Below the pieces are notes generated by a model. It did no database searches and had not been told where the DNA came from. It saw nothing but the letters and a program-made list of their open reading frames with translations. This document shows positions 37,664 through 46,498 of a stretch of DNA of 64,000 nucleotides, one piece after another (the stretch's first letter is position 1; the number at the start of each line of letters is the position of its first letter). This DNA is from Borrelia persica No12 (GTDB lineage Bacteria > Spirochaetota > Spirochaetia > Borreliales > Borreliaceae): contig NZ_AYOT01000187.1 in the NCBI RefSeq assembly GCF_000500045.1, forward strand, positions 1 through 64,000. Direction: 5' to 3'. Made by a program: the position numbers and the translations under genes.

Positions 37664-37689
37664 TACCCAGAGACTTTGAGTCTTGGGTA
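37664..37689 (+). terminator. Terminator of the 36374-37594 gene
   Basis: TACCCAGAGACT and AGTCTTGGGTA form a stem with one mismatch around TTG, followed by CCTTTTTTTT. Confidence 0.88.
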
Positions 37690-37798
37690 TCCTTTTTTTT
37701 AAAATATATATATTAATAATGTATATGTTATATCTGCTTTAGAATAGACATGATATAAAAGATTACAATAATTATACTTATTATTTAATTATATTTAG

Positions 37799-37827
37799 TT
37801 TACAAGATTAAATATTATTGATATAAT
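37799..37827 (+). promoter_or_regulatory. Promoter of the phage head-tail operon
   Basis: TTTACA (37799-37804) and TATAAT (37822-37827) are 17 bases apart. Transcription would start close to 37834, the ATG of the portal gene, and no ribosome site is seen there. Another possible ATG lies at 37852, after AAAGAG. Confidence 0.55.
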
Positions 37828-37833
37828 TAATGT

Positions 37834-39042
37834 ATGACATTTAAAAAAGAGATGAATGATTTTGAATATACATTATTTAAAAGATATAGGATAGACCCAT
37901 TAAATCTTTATAGGTATTCATTGTTTTTTAGGAATTATATAGAAAATTCAGCAGAAGACGCATTAAAGTGTGGAATTGGATTGGAATTTGTAAAAAAATC
38001 TGTTGATTTTAATGATTTGCAATCTTTGGCTCTGGAACTTTCAAATGCACTTCTTGAGGCCATGATAAGTTATAGATTTAATGGTGCTGGATATATTTTA
38101 ATTAAACCTAAAGATTTAGATGAAGATTTAAGTAGAGCTGTTAATGATGAATTGCCAGTTGGATTTAAGTATTTGGATTATAAGCGAATAAGAGATGATC
38201 AGAGTAGTGATTATTTAAGGTACATCCAAGATAATGGTACGTCTATTGTTTTGCATAAAAGTAGAGTTATAATTCATGAAAATTTTGATCATGTACTGGG
38301 TGAACATACACCAGTTTATACTCAAAGCTTGCTTTTAGATATCTGTCTATTGGAACAGATATATGCCGAGATAGAAAAACGTATTGGACAATATAATTTT
38401 TTGTTTTACAAGGATGAGCAGTTGGTTGGGCTTATGGATGCCTTGCAAAATGCCAAAGACCAGATAAGTGGTTTTGAAAATAAGAGCAAGGGATTGTTTT
38501 CTGCTTTTTTTAAAAATGATGCTAAGCAACAAAATTTGGAAACTGTGGATTTTGAGCTTAGCCGTGTAATTGAAAGACTAAAGAGTGGTCTTAATAATGA
38601 TGGAGTATTTTATAGTGCAGATGAGGGAGCAAGTTTGCAGGTTATTAAATATGATCTCTCATTTTTAAAGGATGCATTTGAACTTGTAAAGGCAAAGATT
38701 GGAGCTGATAGTAAAGAACCACTTACTAGAAATTTTAATGAGCAGGTAAAGGGTTTGGGAAGTGATGGCAAGGGAGATCGGACTAACTATATTGATTTTT
38801 TGCGTACTGTTCAAGAAGCGGCAGCATTTTCGGTTAATCTTAAGCTTAATAAGTATTATAGGCTTAATATGTATTTTAATGATCTAGTTGTACTTAGCGA
38901 AAAAGAAAGATTGGAAAAAGATAAGGTGTTTCTTGATGTTTATTCTAAATATCTGGATATTTTGAAGTCAAATTCTTTAAGTGATGATGAGATAGAACTT
39001 TTAAATAGTAAATTACATTTTAATTTTAGGAGGTTTGGTTGA
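37834..39042 (+). CDS. Phage portal protein (DUF1073 type)
   Basis: 402 residues. The N-terminus (LFKRYRIDPLNLYRYSLFFRNYIENSAEDALK) and the middle (LLDICLLEQIYAEIEKRIGQYNFLFYKDEQLVG, RVIIHENFDHVLGE) match the anti-CBASS/DUF1073 portal family found in cp32 prophages. The C-terminus has a long helix and LNKYYRLNMYFNDLVVL, typical of the portal wing. It forms the dodecameric portal to which the terminase docks. It opens a 12-kb operon with many overlaps: the next gene starts at the ATG sharing the TGA of this one. The start at 37834 is leaderless; 37852 is the alternative. Confidence 0.75.
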   Translation: MTFKKEMNDFEYTLFKRYRIDPLNLYRYSLFFRNYIENSAEDALKCGIGLEFVKKSVDFNDLQSLALELSNALLEAMISYRFNGAGYILIKPKDLDEDLSRAVNDELPVGFKYLDYKRIRDDQSSDYLRYIQDNGTSIVLHKSRVIIHENFDHVLGEHTPVYTQSLLLDICLLEQIYAEIEKRIGQYNFLFYKDEQLVGLMDALQNAKDQISGFENKSKGLFSAFFKNDAKQQNLETVDFELSRVIERLKSGLNNDGVFYSADEGASLQVIKYDLSFLKDAFELVKAKIGADSKEPLTRNFNEQVKGLGSDGKGDRTNYIDFLRTVQEAAAFSVNLKLNKYYRLNMYFNDLVVLSEKERLEKDKVFLDVYSKYLDILKSNSLSDDEIELLNSKLHFNFRRFG

Positions 39043-39623
39043 TGGAAGCGTCTGGTGTTAATGCAAAAGAAGAATTTGAAGATGGCAATAATATTGCTTT
39101 AAATCAAAATTTGAGTATTGATAATACACATAAACTTGATAATGAACTTGACCATAATATCAATAATTATGATAATAATATCAACAATGATGTCAATCAT
39201 AATGAGTTGCTTTCAAGGGCTGTTTGGATTACAAGACTTGCTGATGACAATTTAAGTTTAAATTATAATACAAAAGAACTTATTAATGCAGGTCATGTAC
39301 TTGGTGAGGTTTTAGATATTCAAGTATGTGAGCTTATTAAAAAATATGTTGATGAAAAGCAAATATTGGCAGTTGCAGGTAAGCTTGATATACGCAATTT
39401 AAGTAGTCAGGTTAAAGATATATTACTAAGACTTGCAAGTGTAAATATTGATTCATTTAAAAATACCAATAATTCATATGGTCTTATGAGTTTTAATAAA
39501 GGCAATAAAGAGGAGGTGTTAAATTTAAGAAATACAAATCATAGATTAAAAGATTATAAAGATTTAAGACGTGCAATTCTTAATGAATGGAAACAGATTA
39601 AGCAAGATTTTTATAATGTTTAG
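39042..39623 (+). CDS. DUF1357-type phage protein
   Basis: 193 residues from ATG 39042, which overlaps the portal stop (TGATG); AGGAGG lies 11 bases before. Residues 1-55 are Asn/Asp-rich; the rest is helical (ELLSRAVWITRLADDNLSLNYNTKELINAGHVLG). By order it matches the cp32 DUF1357 protein, probably a head scaffold or assembly factor lying between portal and coat. The Asn-rich start (DHNINNYDNNINNDVNHN) is unusual. Confidence 0.65.
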   Translation: MEASGVNAKEEFEDGNNIALNQNLSIDNTHKLDNELDHNINNYDNNINNDVNHNELLSRAVWITRLADDNLSLNYNTKELINAGHVLGEVLDIQVCELIKKYVDEKQILAVAGKLDIRNLSSQVKDILLRLASVNIDSFKNTNNSYGLMSFNKGNKEEVLNLRNTNHRLKDYKDLRRAILNEWKQIKQDFYNV

Positions 39624-39694
39624 TCTTAATTTTTTAAATTAAATTAAAATTAGTAGATTATAAATAAACATTAGATACATTAAGGAGAGTATTT

Positions 39695-40288
39695 ATGGCA
39701 GATAAAAGCGAATTAGAAGCCAGTGTAAATAGACTTACCAGAGAAAAAAAGAGACTTGAGAGTGAAGTTGCATCTTTAAAATCGGGTAAGCAATCAGAAG
39801 TTTTGGAGAAACTTGAAAAACATACCACAAATCCAGCCGTTTTTGACAGAGGCGTTCAGCTTAAATCATCTGATTTTTATTTTGTTCATAGAGGGGGATT
39901 GCAGTATTCTTTGGCAGATAAGCTTGAAAATTATCAGGCTGTTGGATTTTGCTATAAACGTGGGGTTAAGCTGATTGTTCAAGATGTCATGTCACCTTGT
40001 GTGTCACGTGGTGGAGGTAATGATCTTTATGGGGTGTGTATAGATTATGATGATCTTACACGAACGGCAACAGTAATTTCTATTGCAAATAGTTTTGAGT
40101 GTGTTTTATTGGCAGAGGCTAGTATTAAGATTGGTGACAAATTGGTTTTTGATGATATGGGCATTCTTACAAAGGTTAAGACTACGGCTACTTATATGCA
40201 TGCTATGGCCTTAAGTGATGCTTTGGAATTTAAAGACAAGCCAGGATCTTATGGTGTTAAAGTGATGCTTTTAAGTAAACCTTTATAG
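39695..40288 (+). CDS. DUF228-type phage capsid-associated protein
   Basis: 197 residues. It opens with a coiled coil (ELEASVNRLTREKKRLESEVASLKS) and continues as a beta-rich domain (DRGVQLKSSDFYFVHRGGLQYSLADKLENYQAVGFCYKRGVKL ... GVCIDYDDLTRTATVISIANSFECVLL). The DUF228 family in cp32 prophages lies directly before the main coat protein. The beta domain looks like a capsid decoration protein of the lambda gpD/bacteriophage DUF2190 type: RGVKL, DKLVFDDMGIL. Start follows AAGGAGAG. Confidence 0.72.
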   Translation: MADKSELEASVNRLTREKKRLESEVASLKSGKQSEVLEKLEKHTTNPAVFDRGVQLKSSDFYFVHRGGLQYSLADKLENYQAVGFCYKRGVKLIVQDVMSPCVSRGGGNDLYGVCIDYDDLTRTATVISIANSFECVLLAEASIKIGDKLVFDDMGILTKVKTTATYMHAMALSDALEFKDKPGSYGVKVMLLSKPL

Positions 40289-40465
40289 GCAAATAGAGGT
40301 AACTAGTTTATTGCAGATTTATTTGCCAAATGAGTTTGCCAAATGGGTTTGTCAGATGGGTTTGTCAAATTTATTTGTAACAAATAAATTATTTGAATGA
40401 ATTTTGCTGCAATTTTGTAGATTGTTTTGTCAAAAATTAGTTACAAATTAAGGAGATAGTGAACA

Positions 40466-41389
40466 TTGAATGAAAATTTATTTAATAATGAAGAATTTAT
40501 AAATACTCTAAGGGATTCTATTGTTGTTGATAAGCCAATTCCTGAGTATTATCATTTTTTTGATGATGAGCAAATAGAGATTAGCGATGCATCACTTGCA
40601 AGTGAGCGAGTTATTAAGTGGAACTCAAGTATAATCGATTTGCCAACACTTAAGGTAAATGATTTTAGTACCGTTGCTACTATTAAATTTAAAAGGCAGG
40701 TTGTTTTTGTCAATTATTTACCTTTTCAATATGCATTTACGTATTATGCGCCTGATGGCAAATTGGATATTCAGGCAGTTAATAATATTAATATGAAAGA
40801 AGGACTTAAGTATTCATTGGCACAAATACATAGACTTTTAAGTTCGCATTATTTAAGAGGTGGTTTGTCTTTTGCAGGTTCTAAGGAGCGAACTCTTTTG
40901 GTTGATGATTTGAATCGAGAAACTATGTATGGACTGCTTAATATTCCAGGACAGATAGATAAAAGTGTTAAGGTTGCTAGGATTTTTGATTTAATAAAGG
41001 CTTGTAATGATGAGATTGATAATATCAATTTGGAAGATGAGCGAGACGTGCCTTTTAGAGTTCTTACAACTCCCAAGGTTAAGGCAAAATTGCTTGAGCG
41101 ATTGAGCAATAATAATTATTCGTATAAAGACATGTTGTTTGATTCTCTGCGGGCAATAAATAATGATGCCGATATTGATTTTGAGACTACCAATTTATTG
41201 AATGATGAGATCTTAATTTATCCAAGAAGTTCTAAGCTTTTACTCTTAAAAGATGGGCATCCGCCAGTTGTAAATGCGTATACACAGATTTCAAGTAGCA
41301 ATTTTAGAACTAGTTTTTTGGACTTTTCTATTGGTAGCATTCTTGCAAGTGAAAAATCAATACTCAGATTTAAAATAATTTGGATTTAA
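40466..41389 (+). CDS. Probable major capsid protein
   Basis: 307 residues from TTG 40466, 9 bases after AAGGAGA. Features match an HK97-fold coat protein: N-terminal helices, a central beta/helix region (FRVLTTPKVKAKLLERLSNNNYSYKDMLFDSLRAIN) and a C-terminal beta part (DEILIYPRSSKLLLLKDGHPPVVNAYTQISSSNFRTSFLDFSIGSILAS), with LIYPRS similar to spine-domain strands. It lies between the decoration protein and head-completion genes. No delta domain for scaffolding is obvious. Candidate by position and layout. Confidence 0.6.
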   Translation: MNENLFNNEEFINTLRDSIVVDKPIPEYYHFFDDEQIEISDASLASERVIKWNSSIIDLPTLKVNDFSTVATIKFKRQVVFVNYLPFQYAFTYYAPDGKLDIQAVNNINMKEGLKYSLAQIHRLLSSHYLRGGLSFAGSKERTLLVDDLNRETMYGLLNIPGQIDKSVKVARIFDLIKACNDEIDNINLEDERDVPFRVLTTPKVKAKLLERLSNNNYSYKDMLFDSLRAINNDADIDFETTNLLNDEILIYPRSSKLLLLKDGHPPVVNAYTQISSSNFRTSFLDFSIGSILASEKSILRFKIIWI

Positions 41390-41391
41390 TA

Positions 41392-41790
41392 ATGAGTAAT
41401 GAGGACTTGGATAAAATTTTAGAGGATATTTATAATAGGGTTTTGGAATTGCTTATGCTTAATGCTTTGGATTTGAGTTTTGCGAAATTTAATTTGTATA
41501 TTCTTTTGCTTAGTGATGTTTTGCTTAGTAGAGGTTTAGAACTTAGAGATTTAAATTCAAGTAATGTGTTTTTGCTTATTTATTACTTTATTGGATGTGA
41601 GCTTAAGAAGCGAGGAAAACTTTTGTATTTTGATTCGGGGAAAATTAAGTCTGAGCGATTGGGTGAAATATCGGTTGAGTATTCGGATTATTCATTGCGT
41701 TGTGAATTATTGAATGATTTTTGTTTTGCTTTTGATAATCTTGTTGAGAATATTAAGGCTAATAAACATATTGTAATTGGGGTTGTGTGA
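41392..41790 (+). CDS. Head-tail connector-type protein (DUF3890, tentative)
   Basis: 132 residues from ATG 41392, just after the capsid stop. Helical (ILEDIYNRVLELLMLNALDLSFAKFNLYILLLSDVLLSRG...VFLLIYYFIGCELKKRG), with a YSLRCELLNDFCFAFDNL end. This is like the small head-completion adaptor (gp6-like) proteins that follow coat genes. DUF assignment is by gene order. The next gene overlaps its stop (TGATG). Confidence 0.55.
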   Translation: MSNEDLDKILEDIYNRVLELLMLNALDLSFAKFNLYILLLSDVLLSRGLELRDLNSSNVFLLIYYFIGCELKKRGKLLYFDSGKIKSERLGEISVEYSDYSLRCELLNDFCFAFDNLVENIKANKHIVIGVV

Positions 41791-42161
41791 TGGATGCCAT
41801 TAATTTAGCCATAATTCGTAATATCGCAAGATATACGCAACCAATGTTTTTATTAAAAAAAAATTTAGTTAGAAATAGAGTTGATTCTTCTTATGAAATT
41901 CAAATTGACAAGAGTAGTCCTATTAAATTTGATGGTGTGTTTTTTCTTAGTGGTGAGCATAATATTGAACTCTTTAATTCTAATATATTTGTCAAAGAAA
42001 TTTATGCTAAAGCTTATACTCTGGATGTTGTTGATTTTAATGCGGGAGAGCAATTATTGGTGGAAAGTGATCTGATGGAAATCTTAAGTGTAAGTAGACA
42101 TTTTAATTTGTGTTTGGATCATAGATTTAGATATACTGTTTTAATGCTAAAAAAACTGTAA
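41790..42161 (+). CDS. DUF1506-type phage head-completion protein
   Basis: 123 residues from ATG 41790 (GTG 41787 also possible), overlapping the previous stop. Beta-rich (PIKFDGVFFLSGEHNIELFNSNIFVKEIYAKAYTLDVVDFNAGEQLLVESDLMEIL), a pattern of head-tail stopper proteins. Its order in the operon matches cp32 DUF1506. It would cap the connector after packaging. Confidence 0.6.
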   Translation: MDAINLAIIRNIARYTQPMFLLKKNLVRNRVDSSYEIQIDKSSPIKFDGVFFLSGEHNIELFNSNIFVKEIYAKAYTLDVVDFNAGEQLLVESDLMEILSVSRHFNLCLDHRFRYTVLMLKKL

Positions 42162-42224
42162 GTTGTTAAACTTTAGGTTTAAAATTTTAAGTTTAAAGTT
42201 TAAATATTAATTTGGAGAATATTT

Positions 42225-42806
42225 GTGTTACTTAATTTACATGAATCACAAAATTTTTTGATAAAAATACTGTTTAAATTTAGAGATTATTTGAAAGAGC
42301 GTTCTTTAAATATAAAGATTGTAAATTCTTATAAGCCCTTGTATTTAAATGACCTTAGGAGTAAGAGTTCTTATCTTTTGGTAATAAAACCAGAAGGTTT
42401 TGATTCATTGGGTAGTAGAGGTTTAAAAAGTGGAAGCTTTTATGAAAATGTTAATGAATTTGGATTTAAATTTATGCTTTTCTTCTTTGGACTTGTTGGA
42501 GATGTTGGTGAACTTAAGGTTTATATTGGTTTGCATAATATTTATGAGTATTTTTTGGAATTTTTGTATGATAATTCATTTAAATTCGAGTTTTTAAAAT
42601 CAATAGCAGCAGATAGGGAATATGTTTTGCATTTAAATTATTATTTAAAATTCACAAGTGATTTGGTAAATGGAGGTTTTGTTAATGCTTCTTGTAATGG
42701 ACTTAAGGGTGTATTGGGATTTAGTCAAAATTACAGAGCAGATATACAGGTTATTGAAAATAAAAGAGATTTAATAACTTTAGAAAATGGAATAACAAAA
42801 AAATAA
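42225..42806 (+). CDS. DUF764-type phage tail terminator-like protein
   Basis: 193 residues from GTG 42225, 6 bases after GGAGA. It has mixed strands and helices (SSYLLVIKPEGFDSLGSRGLKSGSFYENVNEFGFKFMLFFFG, VGELKVYIGLHNIYEYFLEFLYDN). Tail completion proteins usually lie just before the sheath, as here. The family (DUF764) is recognised by position and length on cp32. Confidence 0.6.
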   Translation: MLLNLHESQNFLIKILFKFRDYLKERSLNIKIVNSYKPLYLNDLRSKSSYLLVIKPEGFDSLGSRGLKSGSFYENVNEFGFKFMLFFFGLVGDVGELKVYIGLHNIYEYFLEFLYDNSFKFEFLKSIAADREYVLHLNYYLKFTSDLVNGGFVNASCNGLKGVLGFSQNYRADIQVIENKRDLITLENGITKK

Positions 42807-42856
42807 ATTAAAAATTAAATTAAACTTAAAAATTAAATTTAAAAATAGGAGATAAT

Positions 42857-43933
42857 ATGCCACAAGATACAATTAATGTCAACTTAATTGAAGATAGCGT
42901 TAAATTAACTAGCATTGGTTATTATAGTCCTTTGCTTATTTATAAGAGTGATGTTTTAAGTAAAGGTCATTTTGTTTTAACTGGTGGAAGTTTTCAAGAT
43001 ACCTTGACTTCTATTAAGGTTAAAGATGAGGTTAAGGTAGATGAAGTTAAAGTTAAGTTGGCTACTGATCAGATTGAGTTTTTGATCAAAAGTAGCAGTG
43101 ATTTTTTTAATGAAGAGGGACTTAAGTCTTTTGATCTTTTTATTTACAAAAATATAAAAGATGTGGTTAGCTTTTTAAAGAAAAATATATATGCGTTTGT
43201 CGTTTTTGTTGATACGCTAAAGGAAAATTTTAAATCAGAATGGGATTTGGTTAAAAGTTTTGTCAAATTTGTAGTATTCCTTACAGATTTAAATAGACTG
43301 CCTGAGTTTTTGGAAGTATTGCCACTAGACCAGAGAGATGGTGTTATTTTGATTTATGATAGTGGTCATGATAATTTGCATCTTAAATTTATAGCTAAGT
43401 ATTTATATGAGGCTAGCATTTTTCATTCTGTAAATCCTTATGGAATGACATTACGCTCAAATCCAATTTATGATCCAACCTTGATTGATAGTTTAAGGCG
43501 TAATAATATTAATTTTTATTCTCTATTGAATGAAACTGGTAGAGATGGCGTCTTTGCGTTTAAAGAGGCGGTTGATTGTTCATCAATGCCAATTGATGAG
43601 GCATTTACGTACTACCTCTTAAAAAATGAGTCAACGCGTGAGCTTATTCGTATTTGGAATCATAATAATAGGCAAAATAGTAAACTTGGTGAATTAAAAT
43701 TTGCCGATGGAAGACCCAATGCTTACACAGCAGGACTTGAATGTTTATTTAAGGAATTTAAAGAAAGGGGACTTGTTGTGTCTTTCAGTGACATTAAATT
43801 TACACTTAAGAAAGATAATATTTTGGGTTTGAATTTGTCTATTAGCGTTAAATATAATGACAGCTTTAAGAGTGTTGTACTTAATATCAGTAGTTCCGAT
43901 ATTAATGATTATTTAAGACGGGAGGTTGATTGA
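42857..43933 (+). CDS. DUF787-type tail sheath protein
   Basis: 358 residues. The middle (LPLDQRDGVILIYDSGHDN, FIAKYLYEASIFHSVNPYGMTLRSNPIYDPTLIDSLRRNNINFYSLLNETG) and C-terminal part (EAFTYYLLKNESTRELIRIW, PNAYTAGLECLFKEFKERGLV) match contractile sheath proteins in layout, including the C-terminal FTI-like arm. It precedes the tube gene, as sheath genes do. The start follows AGGAGATA and the stop overlaps the next ATG. Confidence 0.68.
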   Translation: MPQDTINVNLIEDSVKLTSIGYYSPLLIYKSDVLSKGHFVLTGGSFQDTLTSIKVKDEVKVDEVKVKLATDQIEFLIKSSSDFFNEEGLKSFDLFIYKNIKDVVSFLKKNIYAFVVFVDTLKENFKSEWDLVKSFVKFVVFLTDLNRLPEFLEVLPLDQRDGVILIYDSGHDNLHLKFIAKYLYEASIFHSVNPYGMTLRSNPIYDPTLIDSLRRNNINFYSLLNETGRDGVFAFKEAVDCSSMPIDEAFTYYLLKNESTRELIRIWNHNNRQNSKLGELKFADGRPNAYTAGLECLFKEFKERGLVVSFSDIKFTLKKDNILGLNLSISVKYNDSFKSVVLNISSSDINDYLRREVD

Positions 43934-44352
43934 TGAAAGATTATTATTCATTAGAGTTGGTGTTTTTTAGTTTTGCAGGTATGCTTATTGATAGGGGTAA
44001 GTTACAATACTCAACTTCTCCAAATATTATGGCAACTGCTAGTACTGAGGATCGTAATATCCCAATTCCAAGTTTTAGGGATCCAAGAACCGTTATTCAC
44101 ATATTTAGTTTAGAGATTACTAAAGGATCATTTGATTATAAGATTTTAACTAAACTTAGTAATGAGCAATTTTATGGTTCAAATTTTAAAAGAGATAAGC
44201 TTAAATCATTGGTTTTTAATGACCAGATGGGACTTAAGATTATTTCTAATAGTGCATTTTTTTCTGAAATTCCAAGTAGAACTTATGCAAGTAGCAGTGA
44301 TACTGTAAATTTTGTGATTCATGCAATCAATTGTGAAGTCGATAGGATTTGA
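43933..44352 (+). CDS. DUF1463-type tail tube protein
   Basis: 139 residues from ATG 43933 (TGATG overlap with the sheath). Beta-rich (LELVFFSFAGMLIDRGKLQYSTSPNIMATASTED, VIHIFSLEITKGSFDYKILTKLSNEQF), with YGSNFKRDKLKSLVFNDQMGLKIISNSAFFSEIPSRTY. The size and place right after the sheath fit the phage tail tube protein. The DUF assignment is by order. Confidence 0.62.
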   Translation: MKDYYSLELVFFSFAGMLIDRGKLQYSTSPNIMATASTEDRNIPIPSFRDPRTVIHIFSLEITKGSFDYKILTKLSNEQFYGSNFKRDKLKSLVFNDQMGLKIISNSAFFSEIPSRTYASSSDTVNFVIHAINCEVDRI

Positions 44353-44355
44353 TTT

Positions 44356-44778
44356 ATGAGATATAAACTTAAAATTTTAACCAAACTTAAAACTTATGAA
44401 TATGTTGTAAGAGATATTCCCATGTATTCTTGGGATTCTATTTTGGGATTTGATTCAAATCAAGAAACTTTAAGACGTGAACTAAATAATTTGCATACTT
44501 TAAAGAAAATAACTTCCCTTATGATATCTCCATCTTTTTTTGATGAATTTTATGACATCATTAATAGTGATAAGGAGCATTCATTCTTATATAAATATTC
44601 GCTACCCACTATTCTGTTTGCCATTGAGTATTCTTTGGTTGAAAAGATAGCAGGCTTGCAAAAACCTAATTTGGTTTATCTTGAAAGTTTTCAAGATTCG
44701 TGTGGGACTTTTGTTAAATATTCATATATTGATGAGAGATGGAATTATGATGATTTGATGTTAAGAGAAGTTGGTTGA
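44356..44778 (+). CDS. DUF1473-type tail assembly protein
   Basis: 140 residues, 3 bases after the tube gene. Basic N-terminus (RYKLKILTKLKTYEYVV), then a helical region. Position between tube and tape measure is where tail assembly chaperones (gpG-like) lie. No sign of the frameshifting slippery site that lambda-type G/GT genes use, although a second small gene (DUF1322 type) follows. No function can be shown from residues. Confidence 0.6.
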   Translation: MRYKLKILTKLKTYEYVVRDIPMYSWDSILGFDSNQETLRRELNNLHTLKKITSLMISPSFFDEFYDIINSDKEHSFLYKYSLPTILFAIEYSLVEKIAGLQKPNLVYLESFQDSCGTFVKYSYIDERWNYDDLMLREVG

Positions 44779-44848
44779 TTTTAAAAAATTATAAAAAACT
44801 ATAAAAAATTATAAATGAAATTTAATGAATAAAATTTAAGGAAAGTTT

Positions 44849-45067
44849 ATGAATCGTAATGAAATTTTAAATGAGTATTTGAGTTATTTGAGATATTTGA
44901 GAAGTGAAACCTGTAAATATTATTTTCCCGTATTGATGGGGGTTTGTACATTTGGTGATATTAAAAAATATAAATATGCTGAGCTTATAGAGATCAATAA
45001 AATTGCCAATTTTAAGCTTAAAAAAGAAGTGTATGAAAGTATTTTGACTTCAAATTTATTGAGTTGA
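44849..45067 (+). CDS. DUF1322-type small tail protein
   Basis: 72 residues (NRNEILNEYLSYLRYLRSETCKYYFPVLMGVCTFGDIKKYKYAELIEINKIANFKL), helical with Tyr-rich patches. It lies just before the tape measure, the usual place for the second tail chaperone. Start follows AAGGAAAG. The short length fits the family. Confidence 0.62.
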   Translation: MNRNEILNEYLSYLRYLRSETCKYYFPVLMGVCTFGDIKKYKYAELIEINKIANFKLKKEVYESILTSNLLS

Positions 45068-45079
45068 TGGAGATTTGTT

Positions 45080-46420
45080 ATGAATTTAGGCATTGATACT
45101 GTAAATGAGGTTCTACCGCCTTCTAATTTTAATATTGGATTGGATGAATATTTAAAATCAAAATTTGACTTAAATGATGAAAGCTTTATACATTGCTTGC
45201 CCAAATCATTGATGCTTCCAAATATTTGTCCTTTTAGTGAAGAATTGGATAGTGATTTTGATTTAATTGAATCTTTAATTTTAGACTCTCTTTCAATACC
45301 TATTTCTCTTGATAATTTACCTGGTTCCAATTTGTCACATATAAATGAGTCCCATCTGGATTTATCACGTTTAAATATGCCACCTCATTTGGGTTTGGAT
45401 GTATTTGATGCAAAAAATATGGATGCAAAACAAAATGCAGATACCCTATATTCAGATGTTTTTAAATATTTAAATCTAAATTCAGCTTCCAAAGCACGTA
45501 TTGGTATGATTGATGGTTTGGAATATTTAAAAGGTGGTTCTGCATTGGGAATTGATGATGTTACTTATGATAAATTTGAAACACAAAAGATCAAGAGCGT
45601 GCTTGCAAATACAGGTAAATTTGATACTCAGGTGGATGTTAATGATTTTATTCGTCAAACTGCTGGTTTTAAATCACTCTTACCAGAAAGTTTATTACCA
45701 AATAATGGGGAAAAGTCAAATGATATGCTTTTTGACATGATTAAATTTGCAAGCAATTTTAAAAATAAAAATCAGTCAAATAATGATGCTGTTTCTGTTA
45801 TCTACAAGCTATTTAGTGATGATACCTTGTCTTCTAGTTCTCAGAGAGACAACTTTTCTGCTTTGCCTTATGATCCTGTTCGTAGTTTTAAAGAGCAGTC
45901 TTTCAAAATTCCACCACTCAAACTACCTATGAGTACTGGCTTTGATGCACCTACTGCGAATCTTTTTGCAAATTTGATGTTGGGTGGTAATAAATTGGAT
46001 TCCTTAAGTGGCTTAAATTTAAATGATACTTTCAGTAATACTTTCAGTGATCCTTTAAATGACACTTTCAGTGGCACTTTCAGTAAAAATTTAGATTTAA
46101 GTGGAAATGCAGGAATTAAGCGTGCTGTTAATTTAGATGATGGTCTTGATTTAGATACCAGTTTTAATTTGGATAATATAAAATTGAATGATGTTTGTGA
46201 TGATGTGATGCTTTTGGGAGAGATTAGAGATTTGCTAAAACAGGTGTGTGACATAGATTTGGAAAGAGATATTGTGGAGCCTTTAAGCATTTGTTTGTCT
46301 AATATTGAGACTGCCATTAATTCTTTATCAGATGTAATAAATCTTAATTCTAAAAATGAGTCTCTTAAGAGTGATATTGATTTTGGTAAGATGGGTAATT
46401 CAATTTCACAAATTCCTTGA
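45080..46420 (+). CDS. DUF759-type protein, probable tail tape measure
   Basis: 446 residues. Position after the tail chaperones and length variation fit a tape measure. The sequence is mostly helical and hydrophilic, with Asn/Leu/Ser-rich repeats: near residues 312-335 NDTFSNTFS and NDTFSGTFS recur. The usual tape-measure transmembrane segment is not obvious, so the call rests on place. If it is the tape measure, it is short and would specify a short tail. Confidence 0.55.
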   Translation: MNLGIDTVNEVLPPSNFNIGLDEYLKSKFDLNDESFIHCLPKSLMLPNICPFSEELDSDFDLIESLILDSLSIPISLDNLPGSNLSHINESHLDLSRLNMPPHLGLDVFDAKNMDAKQNADTLYSDVFKYLNLNSASKARIGMIDGLEYLKGGSALGIDDVTYDKFETQKIKSVLANTGKFDTQVDVNDFIRQTAGFKSLLPESLLPNNGEKSNDMLFDMIKFASNFKNKNQSNNDAVSVIYKLFSDDTLSSSSQRDNFSALPYDPVRSFKEQSFKIPPLKLPMSTGFDAPTANLFANLMLGGNKLDSLSGLNLNDTFSNTFSDPLNDTFSGTFSKNLDLSGNAGIKRAVNLDDGLDLDTSFNLDNIKLNDVCDDVMLLGEIRDLLKQVCDIDLERDIVEPLSICLSNIETAINSLSDVINLNSKNESLKSDIDFGKMGNSISQIP

Positions 46421-46498
46421 AATTGAGGATTTTTGTTTTTGTGATTTTAAATGGTTTTGTTAGTAAATTTTGTTAATAAAATTGATGAGGATATTTAT

